From Rhizobium sp. G21 (GTDB lineage Bacteria > Pseudomonadota > Alphaproteobacteria > Rhizobiales > Rhizobiaceae), in assembly GCF_014158035.1 (NCBI RefSeq), contig NZ_JACFXW010000001.1:1550001-1614000 (forward strand): 64,000 bases of DNA, given 5' to 3'. Below are positions 1 to 7,598 of the stretch, piece after piece. The translations under genes were made by a program, and so were the position numbers. Under the pieces are notes generated by a model. The model did not search any database. It was not told the origin of the DNA and was given only the letters and a program-made list of their open reading frames with translations. Numbering within the stretch: the stretch's first letter is position 1; each line of letters opens with the position of its first letter.

Positions 1-1102
1 TGAACAGTCTGGCGGCGATGGCGCCGGCGATCTCGCGATAGACCCGCGCATGCGGTCCATCCGGCTCGGTGACGACGACCGGCGCGCCGGCATCGGATTT
101 TTCGCGGATCGTCATCGCCAGCGGCACTTCGCCCAGGAACGGCGCGCCGATCTTTTCCGCCTCCGCGCGCGCGCCGCCATGGCCGAAAATGTCATGCGTT
201 GTTCCACAATTGGGGCAGATGAAATGGCTCATATTCTCGACGAGACCGATCAACGGCACTTCGACCTTCTTGAACATGTTGATCGCCTTGCGGGCGTCCA
301 GAAGGGCGAGATCCTGCGGGGTGGAAACGATCACCGCGCCCGAGAGTGGCGCCTGCTGGGCGAGCGTCAGTTGCACGTCGCCGGTGCCGGGCGGCATGTC
401 GATCACCAGCACGTCGAGGTCGCCCCAGGCGACTTCGCGCAACATCTGCAGAAGCGCGGACTGGATCATCGGTCCGCGCCAGATCATCGCCACGTCCTCG
501 TCGACGAGAAAGCCCATCGACATCGCCTTGAGGCCGTAATTCTCCATCGGCTTGATCAGCCGACCATCGATCTGCTGCGGACGCCCGGACAGACCGAGCA
601 GCCGTGGCACCGACGGACCATAAATATCGGCGTCGAGAATGCCGACCTTGTAGCCCAGCGCCTGCAGGCCGAGCGCGATGTTGACCGATGTCGTGGACTT
701 GCCGACGCCGCCCTTGCCTGAGGCGACCGCTATCATGCTCTTGACGCCTGGAATGCTTTGCTTCGGCGCGGCGCCGCGCGGCGGATGCGGATGCGCGTGA
801 CCCTGCTGAGGCGGCGCCTGCGGTCGCGGCGGGGTCGGCTGCGAACCCGCCTTCTTGTCCGCCGTCAGCGCGGCGAAAGCGCCCTTCATGCCCGGCATCT
901 CCTTGACTACGCGTTCCGCAGCCAGGCGCAACGGCTCAAGATCCTTGGCTTTGTCGGAGGGCACAGTGATGGAGAAATAGGCTTTGCCATCCGAGATGAA
1001 CACCTCGGACACCATGCCGAGATCGACGATATTGCCCGTCATGTCCGGGCCCCGCACGCTTTTCAGTCGCTCGAGGACATCTTTGCTGGTCACATCGCTC
1101 AT
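1..1102 (-). CDS. mrp: Mrp/NBP35-family Fe-S carrier ATPase, C-terminus cut by window edge
   Basis: The protein (367 codons visible, family about 380) carries and inserts iron-sulfur clusters in the cytosol. An N-terminal MIP18/DUF59-like domain (about residues 1-80) is followed by a Pro/His-rich linker (about 88-118), then the deviant Walker A GKGGVGKST at about 129-137, the switch-like DADIYGPS, DMPPGTGD, and the CPNC pair that bridges an Fe-S cluster in Mrp dimers. The ATG at 1102 opens MSDVTSKDVL, a normal family start. The frame is still open at base 1, so only a short C-terminal piece is missing. The open frame on the opposite strand at 50-721 is a shadow of it. Identification is firm; the client proteins cannot be told from sequence. 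Confidence 0.95.
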   Translation of the reverse strand, partial: MSDVTSKDVLERLKSVRGPDMTGNIVDLGMVSEVFISDGKAYFSITVPSDKAKDLEPLRLAAERVVKEMPGMKGAFAALTADKKAGSQPTPPRPQAPPQQGHAHPHPPRGAAPKQSIPGVKSMIAVASGKGGVGKSTTSVNIALGLQALGYKVGILDADIYGPSVPRLLGLSGRPQQIDGRLIKPMENYGLKAMSMGFLVDEDVAMIWRGPMIQSALLQMLREVAWGDLDVLVIDMPPGTGDVQLTLAQQAPLSGAVIVSTPQDLALLDARKAINMFKKVEVPLIGLVENMSHFICPNCGTTHDIFGHGGARAEAEKIGAPFLGEVPLAMTIREKSDAGAPVVVTEPDGPHARVYREIAGAIAARLF

Positions 1103-1725
1103 CACAGGCCCCTTGTCTCGGTTTGGCCTGTAGATAGTGGAACCGCAAGGGCGCGCCAACCCGGCTCGGGAGACAAATTTCCAGTTTGCCCTCCGCGTCA
1201 CGACCATTGCCGGGATGCAGGTTCGTTGTCTGGCCCGAAACAAGTTCCGCCTTCCATGCCGGCGTCGCGAAATGCGGCGGCATGAAAGGCGGCTTGCCTT
1301 CGCGCATCCTGTTTTCGGATGCTTTTTCCAGTCCCCTCCGGACCTGACAATTGGAATGCACGAAGCGTGCCAGACACACAATCCGGTGAAAACCGCCGCG
1401 ATCCATGAGAATGCCCGGCAGCGAAGCCGGCGCAGCGCTCCTGAAGAAGCAAAATCGGTGAAGGAAGACGAAAAATAGGCGCCCAAGAAAGAACCCGCCC
1501 GGCAGGGCGCGGGCGGGTTTCTCTACATGGCGTCCCAGGACAAGCCCAGGAGGGGTATCGCCATGAAAACAATCGGTCGACATGCGCGTCGGCCGTGGTG
1601 ACCGCGCGGGGCGTGACCGCGCATATTCATTCTTGGAAACTAAACCGTCGCTTGCGCGGCGTCATCCCCCAAATGGGGTATAAATGCGACGCGGAGATGA
1701 AGCGGGCGGACTGCCGAGGGCTAAA
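1103..1725. other. intergenic region without a confident gene
   Basis: Open frames exist on both strands (for example 936-1583 minus and 1137-1478 plus), but they lack recognisable domains, have poor ribosome sites, or overlap mrp in another frame. The only clear structure is a GC-rich hairpin at 1492-1519. The stretch probably holds the mrp promoter next to 1102. Confidence 0.5.
1492..1519 (+). terminator. GC-rich hairpin, possible rho-independent terminator
   Basis: Arms aacccgccc (1492-1500) and gggcgggtt (1511-1519) pair perfectly around a 10-nt loop. It is followed by ttctcta, a weak U-tract on the plus strand. No confident plus-strand gene precedes it, so its role is uncertain. Confidence 0.4.
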
Positions 1726-2463
1726 TCAGGAGATAATGCCCATGCGGAGCGCTTTCGCGACGGCTTGCGTCCGATTGACAGTGTCGAGCTTTTTCGTCGC
1801 CCTGTTGAGGTAGTGGTTGACGGTGTGTTCCGACAAATTGAGAATGTTGGAAATTTCCATGCTGGTCTTGCCCGCCGCCGTCCAGGTCAGACAGTCGATC
1901 TCGCGCTGCGTCAGGTCTTCGCCGCCTTTGCGATCCTTGCGCGCCAATTGATAGAGGCGATCGAACACGCAGGTGGAAATCATATGGAGCTGCAGCATTT
2001 CCTGATTCGCGAAAGGCTCGCGCTCGCCGGAATAGCCGATGGCGCCGCGATCTCCGCCCGCGTCACAGACCGGAAAATAAGCGCCCCGGATCAGGCCGTA
2101 CTGCTCGAACAGTTCGACCGCCCGATCGGTCTTACCGTCCCGTCGCTGCTGGTTGATGGCGTGGATGTCGTAGGAGAACGGCACCGTCGACGTGCGGATG
2201 TGGTTGAGCGCAGGGCTATCCGCCAGCAAGCCGTCAGCATCGTATTTCGCAATCAGTTCCGACGGCCAACTGGTGATCACCGAGGCCGATTGCAGCGCAA
2301 CCGCCGTGGATGTCGGCACGCGCAGAACGATGAAGGCTCTGGCGCCGAACATCTCGGTCGTCTTCTTTAGAAATCGCAGAATATCGAACTGCGTCGACAG
2401 TCCGGCTAACTCCGAGATCAGAGCTTGGTGGTTCACCGGTTTGGCTGTCTGTCGATCAAGCAT
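1726..2463 (-). CDS. LuxR-family transcriptional regulator (autoinducer-domain type, probably a solo)
   Basis: 245 aa. The N-terminal two thirds resemble the autoinducer-binding fold, and residues about 180-240 form a LuxR/GerE helix-turn-helix (LTQREIDCLTWTAAGKT, then SEHTVNHYLNRATKKL). In the ligand pocket region the Trp and Tyr around SWPSELIAKY are kept. The Asp-Pro pair that binds acyl-homoserine lactone appears as Ser-Pro (ADSPAL), and the later Trp looks like Tyr, so classical AHL binding is doubtful. No luxI-type synthase lies nearby. It resembles VisN/VisR or VjbR-type regulators in size, but nothing in the sequence fixes its targets. No strong ribosome site precedes the ATG at 2463. 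Confidence 0.8.
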   Translation of the reverse strand: MLDRQTAKPVNHQALISELAGLSTQFDILRFLKKTTEMFGARAFIVLRVPTSTAVALQSASVITSWPSELIAKYDADGLLADSPALNHIRTSTVPFSYDIHAINQQRRDGKTDRAVELFEQYGLIRGAYFPVCDAGGDRGAIGYSGEREPFANQEMLQLHMISTCVFDRLYQLARKDRKGGEDLTQREIDCLTWTAAGKTSMEISNILNLSEHTVNHYLNRATKKLDTVNRTQAVAKALRMGIIS

Positions 2464-2879
2464 CTATCAGTCTGTCATACCGTTTATCGGCCGGGCCTGA
2501 AGCCGCCACGCAAAGTCGGAAAGAAACCTTCAGCTCGACGAGCTGACGCATTGCGAAGCATGTCCGCGAAAAACTCGCGCCACGACGGCGATTTCGCAAA
2601 ACAGCCTGTGCGCCGTCCATGATTCGCTCCGCAATCGTTTACATAGCAGATATCTGCGCCAGCTGACCGAAAAAAGAACAAGTAACGGCATTTTGGCCGC
2701 CCCGAAGAGTTTCCACAGGATCGGTCTTAAACCATAAAAATCCGCGATATTGCTAAAGTGTGATTTTTTTTTTTCGGGAAGGGGTTTTCCCTCGGTCGCT
2801 TCAGGAATATACCACACCGCACAGTCCGGAGCCTGTGAGGGAGCGGCGCTCGGCGCCCAGAATGAAGAGAGGTGGACCC
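2464..2879. other. intergenic promoter region between luxR-type gene and sugar operon
   Basis: The stretch separates two divergently transcribed units and is more AT-rich than its flanks. It holds a run of 11 T at 2764-2774. The SDR frame stays open through 2760-2879, but that stretch looks untranslated because a good ribosome site (agagagg) sits just before the GTG at 2880. No gene is seen. Confidence 0.5.
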
Positions 2880-3644
2880 GTGGTCTCGCAATCCGCGCAG
2901 TTCGAGGATTTGCGCTCTGCCCGCGTGCTGATCACCGGCGGCGCATCCGGCATCGGCGCTGCGCTGGTCGCCGGCTTCGCGCGGCAGGGAGCGAAAGTCG
3001 CCTTCGTCGATATCGACGGCAAGGCGGCGGAAACGACGATAAAGTTCGTGGACGCTCCGTACACGCCCCGGTTTCGGCCTGTCGACGTCTCCGACATCGA
3101 AGCGACGCGAGCCGCCGTCACCGACTTGATATCGACGCTCGACGGGCTCGACGTGCTAATCAACAATGTCGGCTGGGACGATCGTCACGATGCGGAGCAG
3201 GTGACCGAGGCCTATTGGGACCGCAACATGTCGGTCAATCTGCGCGCCGCCTTCTTCATCTCGCAGACCTGCCTGCCCGCTCTGAAAAAGTCGGGTCGCG
3301 GCGCGATCATCAATTTCTCGTCCATCGCCTTTATGATGAACCTGCCGGATCTTCCCGTCTATCTCACGGCGAAATCCGGCATGATCGGCATGACCAAGGC
3401 GCTGGCCGGCCAGTTCGGCAAGGACAATGTCCGTGTCAACGCCATCTTGCCCGGCATGGTGCTGACCGAACGGCAGAAAGAACTGTGGATTTCCGACCAG
3501 GCCGAGGCCGCGCATCGCGATCGGCAATGCCTGAAATTTTCCCTGACCGCCGAAGACATGGTCGGACCATGCCTCTTCCTGGCGTCAGACAGCGCGCGGG
3601 CGATCACCGCGCAATCCTTGATCGTCGATGGAGGCTATTTCTGA
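2880..3644 (+). CDS. SDR-family NAD(P)-dependent sugar dehydrogenase (probable galactose/arabinose type)
   Basis: 254 aa classical short-chain dehydrogenase. TGGASGIG (about 19-26) is the dinucleotide site, NNVGWDD is the NAG-like strand, NFSS supplies the catalytic Ser, and YLTAK is the YxxxK pair. It ends with the usual SLIVDGGYF. I take GTG 2880 because agagagg lies 7 nt upstream; ATG 2862 is an alternative adding 6 residues. Its stop overlaps the dgoK start (TGATG), so the two are translationally coupled. With kinase, aldolase and lactonase behind it, the likely job is oxidising galactose or a related aldose to its lactone, as for rhizobial GalD-like enzymes. Substrate is inferred from context only. 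Confidence 0.85.
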   Translation: MVSQSAQFEDLRSARVLITGGASGIGAALVAGFARQGAKVAFVDIDGKAAETTIKFVDAPYTPRFRPVDVSDIEATRAAVTDLISTLDGLDVLINNVGWDDRHDAEQVTEAYWDRNMSVNLRAAFFISQTCLPALKKSGRGAIINFSSIAFMMNLPDLPVYLTAKSGMIGMTKALAGQFGKDNVRVNAILPGMVLTERQKELWISDQAEAAHRDRQCLKFSLTAEDMVGPCLFLASDSARAITAQSLIVDGGYF

Positions 3645-4561
3645 TGGTGAAACCGCAATTTGCAGCGGTAGACTGGGGCACGTCGAGTTTCCGCCTGTGG
3701 CTGATTGGCGAAAACGACGTCGTGATCGGCGAAAGCCGGTCGGGCGAAGGCATGACGACGGCCCGGGAGGCCGGCTTTGCCGAGGTGCTCGGCAAGCATC
3801 TCGACCATGTGCAGGCTCCGGCCGACATTCCGGTCATCGTCTGCGGCATGGCGGGCGCCAAGCAGGGCTGGGTGGAAGCGGGCTATCTCGACGCGCCGGC
3901 GCGACTGGCCGACATTGCCGAAGGCGCGATCCGCGTCGAGGGACAGGACCGCGACATCCGCATCCTGCCGGGGCTGGCCCAACGCGATCCCAACGCCGCA
4001 GACGTGATGCGCGGCGAGGAAACGCAGCTTCTAGGTTGCGCCCAGAGAATCAAGAACAGCGATTGCCTGGTCGCCATGCCCGGCACCCATTCCAAATGGG
4101 TGCGCGTGGTCAAGGGCGAAGTGCTGGGTTTCGCCACCTTCATGACAGGCGAACTGTTCCAGGCGATTTCGCAGCATACGATCCTGCAGCACGCCATCAA
4201 GGATTCGCCCGGCTTCGACGGCGCCAATCCGGCCTTCGTCAACGCCGTGCATGCTGCTTTCAAGGAACCGGAACTGACGACGAACCGTCTCTTCTCGGTG
4301 AGAGCGCGCGGCCTGCTGTTCTCGCTCACCAATTTCGAGGCGGAGGCGACGCTGTCGGGCACGATGCTCGGCCTCGAACTCGCCGGCGCGCTGAAATCCG
4401 CGCCGAAGGACACGCCCGTGGTGCTGGTCGTCTCCGGCAAGCTGAGAGGTCTCTACGAAGCCGCCTTCCATCGCGTGGGCCTGCAATTTTCGACCGTGGA
4501 CGCCGACGAGGCGGTGCGGGCCGGCCTGACCCAGGCGGCCCGCAGCCTGTGGTCCTTTTAA
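3644..4561 (+). CDS. dgoK: 2-dehydro-3-deoxygalactonokinase
   Basis: 305 aa sugar-acid kinase that phosphorylates 2-keto-3-deoxygalactonate with ATP. Near the N-terminus VDWGTSSFRLWL is the phosphate-1 loop; VCGMAGAKQGW, AMPGTHSKWVRV and the C-terminal SGTMLGLELAGAL block are typical of DgoK. The ATG at 3644 overlaps the preceding stop by one base, and dgoA follows after 12 bases. Length matches the family. The larger open frame starting at 2750 is only an in-frame upstream extension through the SDR gene and is not real. Product DgoK is a confident call; activity on the gluconate isomer cannot be excluded. Confidence 0.93.
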   Translation: MVKPQFAAVDWGTSSFRLWLIGENDVVIGESRSGEGMTTAREAGFAEVLGKHLDHVQAPADIPVIVCGMAGAKQGWVEAGYLDAPARLADIAEGAIRVEGQDRDIRILPGLAQRDPNAADVMRGEETQLLGCAQRIKNSDCLVAMPGTHSKWVRVVKGEVLGFATFMTGELFQAISQHTILQHAIKDSPGFDGANPAFVNAVHAAFKEPELTTNRLFSVRARGLLFSLTNFEAEATLSGTMLGLELAGALKSAPKDTPVVLVVSGKLRGLYEAAFHRVGLQFSTVDADEAVRAGLTQAARSLWSF

Positions 4562-4573
4562 GAAAGAAGTGAA

Positions 4574-5206
4574 ATGAGCCGTATTCCCTTTCCGGACATG
4601 AAATATCCGCTGGTCGCCATTCTGCGCGGCCTGACGCCGACCGAGACGCCTGCGGCGATCGAGGCCCTGCTGAACGCCGGCTTCCGCGCCATCGAGATTC
4701 CGCTGAATTCGCCGGAGCCCTTCCGCTCGATCGAGATCGCGGCGAAAATGGCCCCCGCGGATGCGCTGATCGGCGCCGGCACCGTGCTGACCGAGGAAGA
4801 CGTCGACCGTCTCGAAGACGCCGGCGGCCGCCTGTTCGTGAGCCCGAATGTCGACGCGCCCGTGCTCTCCCGCGCCGTATCGAAGGGAATGGTGACGCTT
4901 CCAGGCGTCTTCACCCCCACCGAGGCGCTGGCAGCCGCGAAGATCGGCGCGACGGGTCTGAAATTCTTCCCGGCCGGCGTGCTGGGCGCTGTCGGCATAA
5001 ACGCCATCAAGGCGGTGCTGCCCAAGGATCTGCTGCTTGCGGCGGTCGGCGGGGTCTCCGACGAGAATTTCGGTGAATACGCCAAGATCGGCATCAAGGC
5101 CTTCGGCCTCGGCTCCAGCATCTACAAGGAGGGCATGGACGCCGCCGACATCGCCCGCCGCGCAAACACCACGATCGACGCCTATCGCCGCGTTTTCGGA
5201 GCCTGA
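4574..5206 (+). CDS. dgoA: 2-dehydro-3-deoxy-6-phosphogalactonate aldolase
   Basis: 210 aa class I KDPG/KDPGal aldolase (TIM barrel), which splits the phosphorylated sugar acid into pyruvate and glyceraldehyde 3-phosphate. VAILRGLTP at the start holds the catalytic Glu region. IGAGTVLT, FVSPN and GLKFFPAG follow; the Lys of LKFFPA forms the Schiff base. AVGGVS near residue 157 binds phosphate. It sits between dgoK and the lactonase gene with tight spacing, so it belongs to one operon. The closely related eda of the Entner-Doudoroff operon at 39.7-43.8 kb is absent from that locus, so this enzyme might also serve there (inference). Confidence 0.92.
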   Translation: MSRIPFPDMKYPLVAILRGLTPTETPAAIEALLNAGFRAIEIPLNSPEPFRSIEIAAKMAPADALIGAGTVLTEEDVDRLEDAGGRLFVSPNVDAPVLSRAVSKGMVTLPGVFTPTEALAAAKIGATGLKFFPAGVLGAVGINAIKAVLPKDLLLAAVGGVSDENFGEYAKIGIKAFGLGSSIYKEGMDAADIARRANTTIDAYRRVFGA

Positions 5207-5208
5207 TC

Positions 5209-6102
5209 ATGACGGATATTCAAGACTTCACGGGCAGCATCCTGTCGGACACGTCCGCACTTCTCGGCGAAGGCCCGACCTTCGATCCGACCACCAACAC
5301 CGCCTACTGGTTCTCGATCCTCGACTGCGAACTGCACGAACTGGCGCTCGACACCAACGAACTAAGGATCCACAAGCTGCCTTTCATGGCGAGCGTCCTG
5401 GCGCGCATCGACGACGAGCGGCAGCTTATCGTCTCCGAAAACGGCCTTTATATTCGCGAGAAGGCGACGGGCGCATTGTCGCTGGTGACGCCGATCGAGA
5501 ACGATATGCCGCATATGCGCTCGAACGACGGCCGCACGCATCCATCGGGCGCGCTTTGGTTCGGCACGATGACCAAGACCGGCGAAGGCCGCAAGGGCGC
5601 GGGCAAGATCTACCACGTCGCCGGCAGCACGGTGACGACGCTGTTCGAGGGCGTGTCGATCCCCAACGGAATCTGCTTCTCGCCGAACGGAACGATCGGC
5701 TACTGGGTCGACACGATGGAGAACCGTTACATGCGCGTGGCGCTGGATGCGCTGACCGGCCTGCCGCTAAGCGAGGCCGAAGTTTTCTCCGACGAAGCGG
5801 GCTTGGATGGCGGCATCGACGGCTCGGTCTGCGACGCCGAAGGCTATGTTTGGAACGCGCGCTGGGGCGTGGGCGAAGTGCGCCGTTACAGCCCCGCCGG
5901 CGAGGTCGTGGCGATCTACAAGGTTCCGGCCGCGCAGACCACCTGCCCCGCCTTCATCGGCGCGGACGGCGACCGCCTGCTGGTGACCTCCGCCCGCGAA
6001 GGAATGTCGGCGGAGGAGCGAGCCGCAGATCCCAAGGCCGGCTTCACCTTCGATCTCGGCGTCAGCGTGAAGGGCGTCTTCGACGCCCCCTTCAAGCTCT
6101 GA
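5209..6102 (+). CDS. SMP-30/gluconolactonase/LRE family lactonase
   Basis: 297 aa six-bladed beta-propeller that hydrolyses sugar lactones with a bound divalent metal. Metal ligands are visible in order: Glu of LLGEGPTFD (about residue 20), Asn of SIPNGICFS and Asp of GLDGGIDGS; RSNDGRTHPSG is the typical substrate-side loop. It starts two bases after the dgoA stop and ends the operon. The gene pairs logically with the SDR dehydrogenase, which would produce the lactone. The dehydratase that should connect the acid to DgoK is not in this cluster. The frame at 5037-6215 is a shadow. Confidence 0.92.
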   Translation: MTDIQDFTGSILSDTSALLGEGPTFDPTTNTAYWFSILDCELHELALDTNELRIHKLPFMASVLARIDDERQLIVSENGLYIREKATGALSLVTPIENDMPHMRSNDGRTHPSGALWFGTMTKTGEGRKGAGKIYHVAGSTVTTLFEGVSIPNGICFSPNGTIGYWVDTMENRYMRVALDALTGLPLSEAEVFSDEAGLDGGIDGSVCDAEGYVWNARWGVGEVRRYSPAGEVVAIYKVPAAQTTCPAFIGADGDRLLVTSAREGMSAEERAADPKAGFTFDLGVSVKGVFDAPFKL

Positions 6103-6262
6103 TCACGCATTCGGGGCGCGCCGACACCATCGCGCGCCCTGCTGTCTCGATGGAGATTGCACATTCGGCTCTTCCGCCGGCCGCCCCTTGCGAATTGCCT
6201 CCCCTCTGTGCTTAATCGTTTGAAACCGTCTTGGGAGAGACGATGACAGGCTCGGGGAGTTC

Positions 6263-7598
6263 ATGAAAACGATATTGCGCGCGGTCCGATTCTGGATCGC
6301 GATTTTTCTCACCACCTTCTTGATCGCCAGCCAAAGCGCAGCCCAGGCCGCCGTCAAAGCGCCGGAAGACGTCGTTCAGGACTGGTACAAACTGATCCTG
6401 GAACTGGTCCGCCACACGCCCAATTATTCGCCGCCAGTGGCCAGCCGGTCCTTCGCCTATATCGGCGTAACCCTTTATGAAGTCACCGCGAGCGGCAAGA
6501 GCGACATGGTTTCGCTGGCCGGCCAGCTGAACGGGCTGACAGAGACGCCAAAGCGCGAAGCGAGCGCCGTCTATGACGAATCGATCGCGCTCAACGCCGC
6601 GATGAATTTCGCCGCCCAGAATTTCTTCGATCGCACGGGGCCGACCGGCCAGCGCGCGCTCGCCAGTCTCGGCAAGAAGATGCACGCCAAAGTGTCTACC
6701 GGCGCGCCGGACGATGTGTCGAAGCGCAGCGAGGCCTATGGGCTCGCCGTCGCCCGGCATATTCTCGAATGGTCGAAGAGCGACGGCGGCGCACTGGTGG
6801 AAAACATGGGCTTTCCGCGCGAATTCAAGCTGACGCCCGGCCCTGCCCATTGGGTTCCGACCAGCAAGATCGCCCAGCAACAAATGCCGCTGCTGCCGGA
6901 CTGGGGCAACAATCGCCCCTTCGCCATGCCGTCGGGATCGACCTGCCCACTGCCGCCCGCGATCGCCTATAGCGAAGCGCCCGACAGCGATTTCTACAAG
7001 GAAGCCAAGGAAGTCTACGACGCCGTCAACGGCCTGACCGCCGAGCAGCGCATCATCGCGCGCTTCTGGTCCGACGATCCCATGTTGTCGCCGACGCCGC
7101 CCGGACACTGGCTGTTCATCGCGCTCGGCATCCTCAAGAAGGAAGACGCCGGAATCGAAAAGACGGTGGACGCGCTGGCGCGTCTGGGCGTGGCGGTGGC
7201 GGACGGCTTCATCGGCTGCTGGGACGCGAAGTTCAAGCATGATCTCGTGCGTCCGGTCACCTATATCAAGCGCGTGATCGATCCCAAATGGGAGCCGATC
7301 CTGATCACCCCGCCCTTCCCGGAATATCCGAGCGGCCACAGCACGCAATCGGGCGCCGCCGCCGCCGCTTTGACCGCCGTGTTCGGCGACGATTACGCGT
7401 TCGACGATCACACCCATGAAGACGACAATCTGCCCGTCCGGCATTTCAAAAGCTTCAGGGCGGCCGCCGAGGAGGCGGCGATTTCGCGTCTTTCTTTACG
7501 GCGGCATCCATTTCCGCGCCGCCATCATGCGTGGTTTGGAGCAGGGCGAGTGCATCGGCGCCTATGCGGTGAAGCTGAAGACGCGGGTCGGCGCATGA
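6263..7598 (+). pseudogene. vanadium-dependent haloperoxidase / PAP2-like protein, frameshifted near its C-terminus
   Basis: The N-terminus carries a signal peptide (hydrophobic residues about 10-30, ending AAQAA), so the protein is exported. Vanadate/phosphate-binding residues follow family spacing: KFKHDLVRP (Lys and Arg seven apart) and YPSGHSTQSG. The last motif, RLYGGIHF with Arg and His six apart, is split by a frameshift: the tract cttt at 7490-7493 is repeated at 7494-7497. Removing one copy restores ISRLYGGIHFRAAIMRG and an end at 7598 that overlaps the next start (ATGA). As it stands, the frame reads through into the CRTAC1-like gene as one 976-codon fusion. It could be a haloperoxidase or an acid phosphatase of the same fold. 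Confidence 0.8.

Noticed and set aside
936-1583. 215-codon minus-strand frame next to mrp
   Set aside because: Its C-terminal half overlaps mrp in another frame, and the remainder has no domain or ribosome site.
2530-2817. 95-codon minus-strand frame in the spacer before the sugar operon
   Set aside because: No ribosome site, odd Trp/Cys-rich composition, and it crosses the promoter region of the SDR gene.
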